Shown piece after piece: positions 25,896 to 35,000 of a stretch of DNA of 64,000 bases. Numbering within the stretch: the stretch's first letter is position 1; every line of letters starts with the position of its first letter. The notes beneath the pieces were generated by a model. The model was given only the letters and a program-made list of their open reading frames with translations. It was not told where the DNA came from and ran no database searches. The DNA comes from a virus: IMG/VR virus record IMGVR_UViG_3300042465_009257, positions 109,359 through 173,358 of that record. One strand, given 5' to 3'. Made by a program: the position numbers and the translations under genes.

Positions 25896-27863
25896 TTATA
25901 GCCCATTAATTATTGGCCGAATTACTGCCTCCAATAGAACTTGTCCCGCATTGGTAGGATTAGTCCCATCAGAATAGTAAGTAACGTTTGATGCGGCGGC
26001 ATCTGGCCCCATTGTTGCATCTGCCGCAAAATTGGCAATAGCGTCACAATGGAGTCCTACCCAAGTAGTAAGTGTAGAGTTTGCTGTATTCCGCGCCGCA
26101 TTGAATCCTACTGCCGTTGAAGGTAGAATTGTTCCCAAGACAACAATCCAGCCAGCGGCGCGGCGTGCGTCAAGATAAGCGGCGAGATTAACCAGCCAAG
26201 TAGCAGTTCCAAGTGTAAGTAAATCATTTCTTCCAATCATTACAGAAAGAATGAATTTCCGCCCAGCTACGGATGGCGGTAGAATTGCGTCTAATGTTGC
26301 GGCCCGTGCAGCCATAGTTGCAATTGTTGAACCGTTGAGAGCTACTACGTTACCAAATACGGCAGGCAAAGCATTCGCTCCAAATTTATGAGCATAAGAA
26401 GTTGCCCCAGAAGCCTGAGTAATACTATCTCCTTCTGCAACATAGATTCGTGGAGCTGGAGTCGCCGTCAGCCCATTTTCAATAGCGTGGGTCGCGAGGG
26501 AAGAATAGGCGTTTCTTATTTCCGCATTCGATAATGCTCTATTATAAAGGGCCATTCCAAAAAGTTTTAGGCCACTTGATAAAGTAGTATCAGTAACAAT
26601 ACCTACAAAGAAATCCCTGACCGTTTGTGCCGTAAGTGCTCCAGGAATTTGGAATAATAGAATATCATCCAGCCAGAACTGAGTTAAGGCACCATCATAA
26701 ACGTGGGTAAAAGCATGATAACCTTTATTGAGTAGACTCCAGAGTCCAGCTTCATTAATGATAGCTGTTCCATTAATTCCTCGATATGGAGAATTAGAAA
26801 CTTCTGTATAACCACTAAAATGCGTATAGTTTTGCATTTTAGAAATCCAGGCTTGATAGGCGCTTCCCGCGCTTACCTTGGAAACAAGGGCAATTGTAGT
26901 CGCGGCAGTAGTGATGAAACCACTTGCAAGTTGAATTTGGCCCCAGCCCACAGAGCTTAGATTTAATTCACTTCCAGAGCAGCTTGGGCGGGGGTCAAAG
27001 GCATTGCTCCCAAGATAAAGGTGCCCAGATGGAACGGACGGGCCAAGATCAGATGACCCAGCATAAAGTTCAAAATCACAAATATGCAGGACAGTTCCAG
27101 TTGACCCATTGAAAGAGCAGATTACCAACGCCGCAGTATTAGTAGGAGCATCTAAAGTAAATGTATAGTGAAAGCGTTGCCAGGCATTACTCGTAACCAT
27201 CGTGCTAGATCGTGTAGCAGCATTATCTTTAGAAAAAGCAAAAGAATGATTACCAGTATTATGCCTTTTAGCATTAATGGCCATAGTATAGGTTCCCGCT
27301 GGAATATTATAACTTGCCTTTGGCCCCATAGACCAATTGGCCGCAGCATCTAATGTAGTAGCGTCAGAGCTTCCATCTGGAGCAATGGCGTTTTCATCTG
27401 TAATCGTTGCCCCACTATATTGCCAAAATGGGAAGGTATTAGAGAAAACTCTTCGCGGCGCGGCGAACAGATTAGAGCTAGTACCTCCTACAGAAATAGA
27501 ATTTGGAATATAAGGGCGCGGATTTGCCTGATATTCGTCTGCATACCAGATTCCAATTGCGCCAGACGGCATCATAGGCACTGATAATTCTGAAGAAACT
27601 ATAACTTGAATATTAATATCATTATAAGAATCTGGATTAATAATTTCAAATTTAAGATAAGACCCAGGAAAAGTAATAGATTGACTAAAATTCCCATTAT
27701 AACTCACCAGTCCCGCATAAATATTAGAAAGAGATCCTGAAAAACTATAAGAGATTTTAACGCGAGAATTAGCACCAAACGAGCCTGTAGAAGAAATCAT
27801 CCCAATCGCACCAGGACTTGTAGCAATCAGTCCTATTGGGGTCTCTGAATTTAATGTAATCAT
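25896..27863 (-). CDS. Adhesin with LamG-like domain and SGNH/GDSL esterase (655 aa)
   Basis: Residues 1-90 are the shared attachment domain. A middle beta-rich part (~95-460) contains a LamG-like region ending in ALYNRALSNAEIRNAYSSLA. The C-terminal ~190 residues are an SGNH/GDSL hydrolase: block I IYVAEGDSITQASG (catalytic Ser in GDS), block III with SVMIGRNDLL (N of GxND), and a likely block V further on (DGTNPTNAGQ). The canonical block V DxxH is replaced by N-A-G-Q, so the exact catalytic histidine is unclear. Such enzymes remove acyl groups from surface polysaccharides, a plausible receptor-trimming activity. Confidence 0.7.
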   Translation of the reverse strand: MITLNSETPIGLIATSPGAIGMISSTGSFGANSRVKISYSFSGSLSNIYAGLVSYNGNFSQSITFPGSYLKFEIINPDSYNDINIQVIVSSELSVPMMPSGAIGIWYADEYQANPRPYIPNSISVGGTSSNLFAAPRRVFSNTFPFWQYSGATITDENAIAPDGSSDATTLDAAANWSMGPKASYNIPAGTYTMAINAKRHNTGNHSFAFSKDNAATRSSTMVTSNAWQRFHYTFTLDAPTNTAALVICSFNGSTGTVLHICDFELYAGSSDLGPSVPSGHLYLGSNAFDPRPSCSGSELNLSSVGWGQIQLASGFITTAATTIALVSKVSAGSAYQAWISKMQNYTHFSGYTEVSNSPYRGINGTAIINEAGLWSLLNKGYHAFTHVYDGALTQFWLDDILLFQIPGALTAQTVRDFFVGIVTDTTLSSGLKLFGMALYNRALSNAEIRNAYSSLATHAIENGLTATPAPRIYVAEGDSITQASGATSYAHKFGANALPAVFGNVVALNGSTIATMAARAATLDAILPPSVAGRKFILSVMIGRNDLLTLGTATWLVNLAAYLDARRAAGWIVVLGTILPSTAVGFNAARNTANSTLTTWVGLHCDAIANFAADATMGPDAAASNVTYYSDGTNPTNAGQVLLEAVIRPIINGL

Positions 27864-27882
27864 AGTTAATTTTTATTATTAA

Positions 27883-28731
27883 TTAATTATATCTAATCGC
27901 CGCTCCATTGTATTGCATAGTTGATGTCGGCGAGATAAAATAACAAATATCAATATTACCTATTCCCACATACATATTCGGCTGATCGTCGGTAAACACA
28001 TCCAACTCTTGAATTTTAAAAGTTGAATTATCTATTATTCCGTAATCGGTCATTGCCTCCATCTCCGATTGATAAGTCCAATTTGGATCGTTTAGTCCAT
28101 TGTATTGATTCATTACTGAGGTAGAAATCAAAGGAAAGATATCTTGGCGGCAATTTCTTACGACATTCTGAAAACCAATAAGCTGCGATTCACTTCGCAT
28201 CATGGCGATTAAACGAAAATTTATTTTAGCTTCTGTTTCGCCACCAAGGCAATGATCAACATTCTCAGAGCGGTAGCTTTTAACGAAAACACACGGCGCA
28301 ATAAATGATCTCGGCGGCAAAACGCCCGTCGCTGCTTTAAAAGTAGGATTTTGTAGATATTTGTCCCGAAAAATCAATTTAGCGTCTGGATCAGAACTGA
28401 CATAGAAATTAATGTCGTTGACAGAAAAAGAAGTAGATAGTCCCGTAGCCACAGTCCCCGTTGGCGCAAGGAACCTTCCATTTTTATAATCGACAATTAT
28501 ATCAGAATACCCTGGAAGTCCCATGGGAACCGTCGCGCCAGGAATAGAAGAGTCATAAACGAAGCTGGCGTAACTAGAGCCAATCGCGGTTTTCTGAGTC
28601 CATTTCGGATCTGTATATTGTGTGAGCGCCGCCCCAGAAACTGTAGTAAAAGCCTGTAGCTCCGTCAGACAACGATAATTAAGAAACTCCTTTAGAGAAG
28701 ACGCCAAGAAGTGATCGACCGTTTTAATCAT
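27883..28731 (-). CDS. Putative tail terminator/neck protein (282 aa)
   Basis: I recognise no named family. The protein is alpha/beta, starting with a helix (MIKTVDHFLASSLKEFLNYR), with many aromatic residues and no signal peptide. It comes directly after a run of four short overlapping genes behind the capsid, where head completion, neck and tail terminator proteins are encoded. It has its own late promoter. The role is positional inference. Confidence 0.45.
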   Translation of the reverse strand: MIKTVDHFLASSLKEFLNYRCLTELQAFTTVSGAALTQYTDPKWTQKTAIGSSYASFVYDSSIPGATVPMGLPGYSDIIVDYKNGRFLAPTGTVATGLSTSFSVNDINFYVSSDPDAKLIFRDKYLQNPTFKAATGVLPPRSFIAPCVFVKSYRSENVDHCLGGETEAKINFRLIAMMRSESQLIGFQNVVRNCRQDIFPLISTSVMNQYNGLNDPNWTYQSEMEAMTDYGIIDNSTFKIQELDVFTDDQPNMYVGIGNIDICYFISPTSTMQYNGAAIRYN

Positions 28732-28745
28732 TGTTTCAGGTTATA

Positions 28746-28772
28746 TTACAGTTAAAAATAGAAAAAAGGAAA
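28746..28772 (-). promoter_or_regulatory. Phage late promoter
   Basis: ATTTCC and TGTAAT are separated by 17 bp; the upstream box abuts the stop codon of the preceding gene at 28773. The predicted leader is about 7 nt. Confidence 0.7.
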
Positions 28773-29369
28773 TTATCTAAACTTCTTCATTTCGTCCTTG
28801 AAGGATTTTAAGATTGGAGTCAGCCACGGGCGCGATTGGAATTGCCTGGCCCTGACAGGATTTTTGGATTGAATACCTTCCTGCGAAACGGACCTAGCTG
28901 GCATTTTGCGCGGGTATAAATAATAGTGCAAACCAGATACTCCTTTTTCAATCCCATCAACAATTCCGCCGCCGCCCTCCCAAGGCATTTGTAAAGTTTT
29001 CGTTCTAAAATCAGATAATTCAGGAATTTTTGTTGAAACTTTAACCCCGCCGCGAACTAAACGGCGCGAAACCTTTGGAACCATAATTCTATTAATAATT
29101 GATATGATTTCGGCGACAGGATCACTTCCGGCGGGAAGTCCAAGAAAACCAAATAATGTTCCATGAATGCCTCCCAGAATTGGGGAAGGATCAGGGTGAT
29201 TAATCAACTCTTGGGTAACAGTATCGTTTATAATTCGATCAATTAATTGGGCTTTAATATTTTCAAAAAAGATATGAGCAACCGTCAATTGTTCCCGCGA
29301 AATTCCCTTTTTGTCAACTTCCTTAAAGAATAAATTGACAAATTGAGACGGGGAAGTTCTCCTGGCCAT
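28773..29369 (-). CDS. Putative head-tail connector protein (198 aa)
   Basis: A helical N-terminus (SQFVNLFFKEVDKKGISREQ) is followed by hydrophobic helices and a basic C-terminus (QFQSRPWLTPILKSFKDEMK). There is no recognisable domain. It overlaps the upstream gene by one base (TAATG) and belongs to a tight four-gene cluster behind the capsid, which suggests head completion or head-tail joining. Confidence 0.45.
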   Translation of the reverse strand: MARRTSPSQFVNLFFKEVDKKGISREQLTVAHIFFENIKAQLIDRIINDTVTQELINHPDPSPILGGIHGTLFGFLGLPAGSDPVAEIISIINRIMVPKVSRRLVRGGVKVSTKIPELSDFRTKTLQMPWEGGGGIVDGIEKGVSGLHYYLYPRKMPARSVSQEGIQSKNPVRARQFQSRPWLTPILKSFKDEMKKFR

Positions 29370-29818
29370 TATGCAATTCTTTGAAGGGCGATTTGATAAA
29401 TTTGGAAATCCTCCAAGACTCCGAGTTTACTCCACCCCTGTTCAATTGCGAATTGCTGTCCATCAAACTCAAAAGCTACGGCATCTTTCATAAACTCAAA
29501 AGCATCAGCTTCCACCTGAACTCTAATTCTATTATAAACAGCTTTGAACCTAATATTTGAATCGTCGCCCTTGATAAAATCACTGAACTCCTGCCGCTCC
29601 ATATAAGAGACGCACGCTGGGAAATCAGAAGAGACAACAGTTGAAATATTATTATTGCCGTCAACTTCATCAAAATCCGCCATGTAGTTCGGATCATAGA
29701 CGACGACTTCTTTTGCTTGGAGATAAAAACGGAAAGTCAGAGTTCTTTTAAAAGAATCAAAGATATTCTTATGAACCCTTGTTACCTGGGCGCGAAGTTC
29801 GGCGTCAAATAAATTCAT
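29369..29818 (-). CDS. Putative head-tail joining protein (149 aa)
   Basis: I chose the ATG at 29818, which overlaps the stop of the preceding gene (TAATG); a longer reading to 29875 would run through that gene. The product starts MNLFDAELRAQVTRVHKNIF and is mixed helix/strand with a beta-rich second half (FKAVYNRIRVQVEADAFEF). Size and position suit a head-tail joining or tail-completion protein. No family assigned. Confidence 0.45.
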   Translation of the reverse strand: MNLFDAELRAQVTRVHKNIFDSFKRTLTFRFYLQAKEVVVYDPNYMADFDEVDGNNNISTVVSSDFPACVSYMERQEFSDFIKGDDSNIRFKAVYNRIRVQVEADAFEFMKDAVAFEFDGQQFAIEQGWSKLGVLEDFQIYQIALQRIA

Positions 29819-30345
29819 TAAGGATCGTATCGATAGAATTGAGAGAAAACCGTGGCACTCGTCATTGGGTCGCAAGGATTATTGCCATAAATCATATTTT
29901 GCCGGTCGCCGAAGATAATTTGAGCAGCTAGTGGTGATCCGCCTTGGTCATCATCGATTTGTTTAATTAATGCGGCGAGTCTTAAGTCACAGTCTTTAGC
30001 CAAGGAGCGATAAGTCTTGCTGCGCTCATTTCGGGAAACAAAACGCATCCTTCCCTGCTGATTCATCTCAGACTCAACCAAGTCAAACTCGGCGACTCCA
30101 AGAGTATCCATCGCCCGCTTATTTAAATAATAGCAGGTAAAAATTCCTTCATAAACCCCAGAGTGATCTCTTACAATAGTAGGAGTAATCCCTGATCCAG
30201 ACAGCGCGTAATTTGTTCCAAGTGCCGCATTAAGGCGATAAGGATTATATTGTAGCCACGAGACAATCTGTCCAGTCGTGGAAGTCCCTGACTGGAGATT
30301 TTCCAGGATTCGTCCCGCCCATTCTGTCAGATCTTCAGAGGCCAT
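29818..30345 (-). CDS. Putative head completion/adaptor protein (175 aa)
   Basis: It starts MASEDLTEWAGRILENLQSG and is mainly helical (DLVESEMNQQGRMRFVSRNE, LAKDCDLRLAALIKQI). Helical proteins of this size two genes after the capsid are commonly the connector adaptor under the portal. It overlaps both neighbours by one base (TAATG), so translation is coupled. No sequence motif is specific. Confidence 0.45.
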   Translation of the reverse strand: MASEDLTEWAGRILENLQSGTSTTGQIVSWLQYNPYRLNAALGTNYALSGSGITPTIVRDHSGVYEGIFTCYYLNKRAMDTLGVAEFDLVESEMNQQGRMRFVSRNERSKTYRSLAKDCDLRLAALIKQIDDDQGGSPLAAQIIFGDRQNMIYGNNPCDPMTSATVFSQFYRYDP

Positions 30346-30698
30346 TAAGATTTAAAGGTGCTGATGAATTTTTCGAAATTTTCGTTGATCTCGCGGGTTT
30401 CGGGCGAGACAGCGGAAAAAGATTGATCACTATATCGTTCAACTGACCTGGCGGCGTCATCATAAGCCTTCATCATCCCTAAGGTTAACATGCGGCGTTC
30501 CCCAGATGGGCGCAAACCAATCTTGGAGGCATAATTGGATAGGTCACAATTGCTCATAGCCTTAATTTTGGCTTCATATTCGGCGCGAGTCTGACCCTCG
30601 AATAGATTCATTTTCTTTTTCGCCTGGGCGTAATCTAAGCTTAGAATTACTGGATTTCCAGTGCGCCCCGTGGCGACTTGATCGATTTTCTTTTTCAT
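30345..30698 (-). CDS. Small helical head-module protein (117 aa)
   Basis: It starts MKKKIDQVATGRTGNPVILS and has helices of mixed charge in the rest (EAKIKAMSNCDLSNYASKIG, MMKAYDDAARSVERYS). The region around residues 50-90 might be a small helix-turn-helix-like fold. It opens the connector cluster and has its own late promoter right after the capsid terminator. Function unknown. Confidence 0.5.
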   Translation of the reverse strand: MKKKIDQVATGRTGNPVILSLDYAQAKKKMNLFEGQTRAEYEAKIKAMSNCDLSNYASKIGLRPSGERRMLTLGMMKAYDDAARSVERYSDQSFSAVSPETREINENFEKFISTFKS

Positions 30699-30709
30699 CT
30701 TAATGGTGT

Positions 30710-30736
30710 TTACAGGAGTAATGAGAAAAAAGGAAA
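30710..30736 (-). promoter_or_regulatory. Phage late promoter behind the capsid terminator
   Basis: ATTTTCC and TGTAAA are separated by 17 bp. It lies 26 nt beyond the T-tract of the capsid terminator, restarting transcription for the connector cluster. The predicted leader is about 4 nt. Confidence 0.75.
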
Positions 30737-30761
30737 ATTTAATTTCCTAAAAATATACAAT

Positions 30762-30792
30762 AAAAAGGAGCGCCCTGTTTCCAGAGCGCCCC
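30762..30792 (-). terminator. Rho-independent terminator after the capsid gene
   Basis: On the minus strand an 11-bp stem (GGGGCGCTCTG, loop GAAA, CAGGGCGCTCC) is followed by TTTTTATTG. It closes the major capsid transcript. Confidence 0.85.
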
Positions 30793-30808
30793 AATCTTAT
30801 TTTTATTC

Positions 30809-30858
30809 CCTACTCAAAGAATCGAGCGGGAGGTCATAGGAGGGGTGAACCCCCCTTA
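30809..30858 (-). other. Conserved 3' UTR module of the capsid gene
   Basis: After tandem in-frame stops (TAA TAA) the mRNA has a G/C hairpin (GGGG-TTCA-CCCC, 30842-30853) and then CCTATG...GAGTAGG (30809-30840). The same order of elements follows the tail tube gene at 3992-4039. No other gene in the window has it. Confidence 0.55.
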
Positions 30859-31983
30859 TTACCAGAGGAGACCGACGATAGCCTTGTCGAGACCAACCAA
30901 CCAGCCTTCTTCGGTGAAACCGTAGTAGCCCATTTTCTCAGAGCGGGCAAGGTGTTGGTCATCAACCAGAAGCTGGAAGGTAGAACCGTTGGTATCAGCG
31001 TTGATCACGCGGGCGAAAGCACCGAGGGACTTGTCAATACCGATTACGAGTTCATCAGTCGCCACGGTCCAAGCAGGAGCGCCGCCGCCAACCGCATTAT
31101 ACTTCTGGCGGAAGAGTTCGTTATAGACCTGACCAACGCCCATTTCGTTGAGTTCGTGGAGGGTTTTACCGTAGATTTCGGTGGCACCACCGTTACGGTA
31201 GATTTCCATCCGCATTTCATCAGGAAGACCGAGAGCAGTGGACTCAGCGCTATCAGGAACGCCAGTGGTGTTCATTGGGTTGTAGGTCATCTTGCGGATC
31301 TGTTCCATAGTCTCTGGGGAGATATAGAGATCAGTAAGACCGGAACCGGCAGAACGGGAGGTCCCGTTAGCCCAGGAACTGTTCAGGCGCTTGATTTTGG
31401 TCATCAAACGATTGACATCGTCAAGCTGGAACTGGCGGGCAGTGCTGTTGGTTTTCGCGGTTGAGGCGATAACGTGGGACTGATTTGCGGTACGAGCAGC
31501 GCCAAGGGCGTCAGCCAAAACCGTGAAGGCGTTGAACTGGCTCTTAACCATGATTTCGTCCATCAAGCGCATCAGGCCGCGCTCCACAACTTTCATACGA
31601 GCATCAGCGGCGTAGGACTTATTCCAAGCAATCGCGGAATCCATACGGGAAGTCCGGAAGCGGAAGCTGTCAAAGCCAGAGATTTCGTTGTAAGCTAGAC
31701 CACCGGGATAACCGTTGGACCAGACGCGGAAGGCACCTTCACCGACTCCATAATAGAGATCGATTGGGATTTCAGGGACATCGCGGCCCGTATAAACTTC
31801 CACTTCCGTGAAAATATCGTTAGCGACATTGAGGGGTTCTAGAACACGGGAGAGGGACGAACTCATGATAGAAGCAAAAGCTTCTTGAGCGGCGTCGGCA
31901 ACCGACTTGTTGGTGGAGCCGGAATCGCGGAGGAGTTGAAGAGTCTTCGCTTCCGCTTCCTTGGTTTTGAATTGAATAGCCAT
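30859..31983 (-). CDS. Major capsid protein (374 aa)
   Basis: It has the features of an HK97-fold head protein: an N-terminal helical arm (KTLQLLRDSGSTNKSVADAA), a strand pair around EVYTGRDVPEIPIDLYYG, a long helix in the middle (KVVERGLMRLMDEIMVKSQF), and a peripheral/axial part with DLYISPETMEQIRKM and DELVIGIDKSLGAFARVIN. It sits after protease/scaffold and decoration genes in the standard order. Tandem stops, a conserved 3' block and a strong terminator fit high expression. Codon use is G/C-richer in third positions than in its neighbours, as is usual for highly expressed genes. Confidence 0.8.
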   Translation of the reverse strand: MAIQFKTKEAEAKTLQLLRDSGSTNKSVADAAQEAFASIMSSSLSRVLEPLNVANDIFTEVEVYTGRDVPEIPIDLYYGVGEGAFRVWSNGYPGGLAYNEISGFDSFRFRTSRMDSAIAWNKSYAADARMKVVERGLMRLMDEIMVKSQFNAFTVLADALGAARTANQSHVIASTAKTNSTARQFQLDDVNRLMTKIKRLNSSWANGTSRSAGSGLTDLYISPETMEQIRKMTYNPMNTTGVPDSAESTALGLPDEMRMEIYRNGGATEIYGKTLHELNEMGVGQVYNELFRQKYNAVGGGAPAWTVATDELVIGIDKSLGAFARVINADTNGSTFQLLVDDQHLARSEKMGYYGFTEEGWLVGLDKAIVGLLW

Positions 31984-32009
31984 ATTAGTATTTTTTCAGG
32001 ATTTGAAGA

Positions 32010-32612
32010 TTAGAGTTCAAGTTTGAAGAGGGCGTAACCATCAGCGTCAGCGCCTTCAAGGAACTTTCCAACGATTCCTGGGAAAAGGGTTTTATTATAT
32101 ACACAAGGAACGAGAGAGCCATTGTTAACATAAGCACCAGAGTTAAAAGCAGCGACACCAGTGATATTGTTAACAGAGAAGATTCCCTTGGTTACGATCT
32201 TGAGACCTTCGCCAGAGAGAACCACTTGGGCTTCATTGCGTTTGTCCCGACCTTGGTAAGCGTAGTTGACGCCATAGTCGTCATTTTCAACGCAGTCAAC
32301 GAGGGTCATCCCGAGAACGACTTCACCAGAGTTCGCGGCGCGAACTTTATTCCCACCAATACCGAAACGGAGGGAGGTAGCGTAAACGGGAGCGTTGCCC
32401 CAATTGCCAAGAGCGCCAACGAAAGGAACAACAGGAGTTAACCCAGTACCAGTGAGGTTGACATTAGGATTGCCGGATGACACCGTTACGGTGACAAAAG
32501 ATCCCTTATAAAGAGGGATTGTGGTTGCGGAGTATAGTCCATTGACTACATCATGTTCGGAGTACGAACGGAAAGCTTTCAAATCGATAGCTCTAGAGTG
32601 GGCGATTGCCAT
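32010..32612 (-). CDS. Capsid decoration/head-associated protein (200 aa)
   Basis: The product is all-beta (TTIPLYKGSFVTVTVSSGNP; GEVVLGMTLVDCVENDDYG; GLKIVTKGIFSVNNITG) and starts MAIAHSRAIDLKAFRSYSEH. It lies between the protease/scaffold and the capsid, where decoration or head-stabilising proteins are often encoded. Similar proteins are found next to capsid genes in environmental phages. Function inferred from fold and place. Confidence 0.55.
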   Translation of the reverse strand: MAIAHSRAIDLKAFRSYSEHDVVNGLYSATTIPLYKGSFVTVTVSSGNPNVNLTGTGLTPVVPFVGALGNWGNAPVYATSLRFGIGGNKVRAANSGEVVLGMTLVDCVENDDYGVNYAYQGRDKRNEAQVVLSGEGLKIVTKGIFSVNNITGVAAFNSGAYVNNGSLVPCVYNKTLFPGIVGKFLEGADADGYALFKLEL

Positions 32613-32642
32613 TTTAGTTTAGTGTTAGTTGTTGATTATTAA

Positions 32643-34964
32643 TTAAGCCTTGATTTCGATTAAGTCCGATAAATCAAGAATATTAAATTTTGGTTTGTCC
32701 GCGAGATCTTGAGCATTTGGCAGATCTTCAACGGAAGCTTTCGCTTCTTTCATAAGTTCTGTAGCTTGTTCAATATTTACAGGAGTTTTTTCTTTCTCTT
32801 TACCCGCAAGGATAACGAGTCCGTCCTCTTGTTTCCAAGATTCAAAAGCCGCTTCATCTAGGTCACGGATTTGTTTGGCGATAAGGGAACGAAGTTTTGG
32901 ATCTTCGACATTGTAAACCTCTGAAAGAGAGTTAAAACGTGCGTCAAAAATATCTTGAGCAGCTTGTGCGGCAGCTTGAGCTTCAACTTCGGCAAGACGA
33001 GCGGAAAGCTCTTCAAACTTGGCTTTGGCTTCAGTAGCGTCGGAAAGAGCAGCAGCAAGGCTGGCTTCACTTTCAGCTTTCAAAGTTTGTTCAGTGACGT
33101 AAAGCTCATTGGCCTTAGCGATCTCCGAAGTAATAAAGTCACAGACGGCCTTGGACGCGAACGCCTCGGAGTCTACTCCTTCAATTGCGGCGATAGCCGA
33201 TTTTAGATCTGTAATTTTCATAGGTTGGTTAATAGGAGTTACAATAGGTTTATTAGATGAGGAAATTTTATTTTCACTTTTTTTAATATTTTTTCCAGCA
33301 TAAGATTCCTCTACTTCTTTGGCACTTGCTAGCGTTGGATCAATGCGTAAAAGTTCTGCTTGGGAAAACTCTTTTTCACCATCCCATTCGTAGTCATCCC
33401 CTTGAGCCTTTTTATAGGCATCTTTATCTGGATAGTCATCACTACCTGGCTTTGCAGGTCTGTAATTCTTGCCCATTTTCTTTTTCTTATCACGAATATT
33501 TTCCCAAAGACCTTTCTTCGCGGCCTCAATCTTTTCCATATCTTCCTCGTCTTCCATTTCTGATGGCTCTTGGCTATAAATGACATAGTCATGAATGCTA
33601 GAAACATAATCTTCTGCTAAAGCCGCCATCCCTTGTAGAAAAGGCTCAGAAAGGTTTTCTTTTACAACTGGATCATTAGCATAAGTTAAAATAGTTTCAG
33701 CGTGCTTTTGGATGGAAGAAATAGACCCAAGAACCATTTCCGCAAGATCTTCTTTTAGATCCATCATTTCTTCTTCTACGGAAGCGACAATTTCACTGAC
33801 AGGTTCGCCGCTCCACATTTTGCAACTCCAATAATTAGCTTTCCACTTTGGCCCAGGATTGACATCACAACCATGACGAGAACGGTAAGCTTTTCGACGA
33901 TCAGGATCATCCCGCTTAATTTCCATATTTGGGTCGCCGAACTTTACAGTAACGACATTCCCCTTATCATTTTTAACATAGACACCAAATTTCTTTTTTG
34001 ATCCAGATGGAAGACGGAAAGGTTTATTTAAAACTTTTTCAGCAGCAGAAACTTCAATTTCAAGTTCAATTTTAACCATCTTTTTGCCCTCTTCGTCATC
34101 ATCCTCCATTTCAGGAGATTCTTCTTCTGGTTCTTCCATCTCTGGTTCTTCCATTTCCATTTCTGGATCTTCCATTTCAGAATCGTCCATTTCCATATCA
34201 GGTTCTTTCATTTCCATATCATTTTTATAAGTCAAAATTCCTTTAACATCTGCCGCTGGTTGTAGAACCAAGCCCGCCCCAAGAATAGTAGGCTTTGAAA
34301 TTACCCTGTATAGTGATTGACCATCTGGTGTAATTCCTTTCCCACCGTTGCACCTTAAATATTTAGATAAGCTTTCAACTTCTTTTTCGTCTTCAATAAT
34401 TGTGGCATAAGCAAGATTCCTACTATTTAAAGCGATCTTATAGCTTTGGAATCCAACTTCGAAAGAGGTAGAAATGCTTTGATAATGTGGAGAATCTGGA
34501 TTATCACACTCTTCTACGATTTGATCAATATCTCCAATAACTCTCCAAATAACGGCAGAAGCGGCAAGGTTAAAGGGAGTGGAAAGACCCATCACTTCTT
34601 TTTCAGTCATTAATTTGCTATCAGCATAGCTGGAAAAAGATGCTGAGGTAAGACATCCTACTACTTCTTCTCGATTGTGTTCAATATTAAATTGTTTATA
34701 CTTAATATTCTTAGCCATTTCAATAATATCTGCTGTTAAAACAGCATCGTCATTTAAATTAGCTTGATTGGCTACAGCTAAATTAAAACTGACATAAAGT
34801 AAATCTGGATTTTTATCAATTTCTTCTTTGCTTGGGAGAAGACCGGATAAAGCGGAAATATCCCGCGCCGCTGAAGCAAAAGCGGAAAAACTCTCGAAGT
34901 CTTTGCGTTCCCGGTGTAAAATAGAAGCCTTCGAAGTAAAGGTCGTGCGATATTTAAAATCCAT
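32643..34964 (-). CDS. Prohead protease fused to scaffold (773 aa)
   Basis: Residues ~1-240 look like the phage prohead protease domain (a conserved KYKQFNIEHNREEVVGCLTS has the catalytic-type His, and SISTSFEVGFQSYKI a Ser). Residues ~250-300 are a very acidic M/E/P-repeat linker. Residues ~310-380 contain FGVYVKNDKGNVVTVKFGDP and NPGPKWKANYWSCKMWS, a module I know from prohead proteins of environmental phages. Around residue 505 is a DUF5872-like WENIRDKKKKMG segment. Residues ~590-773 are a coiled-coil scaffold. The fusion would place protease and scaffold in one chain that destroys itself during maturation. Confidence 0.65.
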   Translation of the reverse strand: MDFKYRTTFTSKASILHRERKDFESFSAFASAARDISALSGLLPSKEEIDKNPDLLYVSFNLAVANQANLNDDAVLTADIIEMAKNIKYKQFNIEHNREEVVGCLTSASFSSYADSKLMTEKEVMGLSTPFNLAASAVIWRVIGDIDQIVEECDNPDSPHYQSISTSFEVGFQSYKIALNSRNLAYATIIEDEKEVESLSKYLRCNGGKGITPDGQSLYRVISKPTILGAGLVLQPAADVKGILTYKNDMEMKEPDMEMDDSEMEDPEMEMEEPEMEEPEEESPEMEDDDEEGKKMVKIELEIEVSAAEKVLNKPFRLPSGSKKKFGVYVKNDKGNVVTVKFGDPNMEIKRDDPDRRKAYRSRHGCDVNPGPKWKANYWSCKMWSGEPVSEIVASVEEEMMDLKEDLAEMVLGSISSIQKHAETILTYANDPVVKENLSEPFLQGMAALAEDYVSSIHDYVIYSQEPSEMEDEEDMEKIEAAKKGLWENIRDKKKKMGKNYRPAKPGSDDYPDKDAYKKAQGDDYEWDGEKEFSQAELLRIDPTLASAKEVEESYAGKNIKKSENKISSSNKPIVTPINQPMKITDLKSAIAAIEGVDSEAFASKAVCDFITSEIAKANELYVTEQTLKAESEASLAAALSDATEAKAKFEELSARLAEVEAQAAAQAAQDIFDARFNSLSEVYNVEDPKLRSLIAKQIRDLDEAAFESWKQEDGLVILAGKEKEKTPVNIEQATELMKEAKASVEDLPNAQDLADKPKFNILDLSDLIEIKA

Positions 34965-34973
34965 ATATTTTTG

Positions 34974-35000
34974 TTACAATCAAATGTAAAAAAAAGGAAA
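34974..35000 (-). promoter_or_regulatory. Phage late promoter of the head module
   Basis: AATTTCC and TGTAAC are separated by 17 bp. The predicted start site is 1-2 nt before the ATG of the protease/scaffold gene. This is the nearest promoter upstream of the capsid gene. Confidence 0.75.

Noticed and set aside
2117-27863. Diversity-generating retroelement acting on the fibre or LamG genes
   Set aside because: No reverse transcriptase gene and no template/variable repeat pair with adenine-directed changes is seen in the window.
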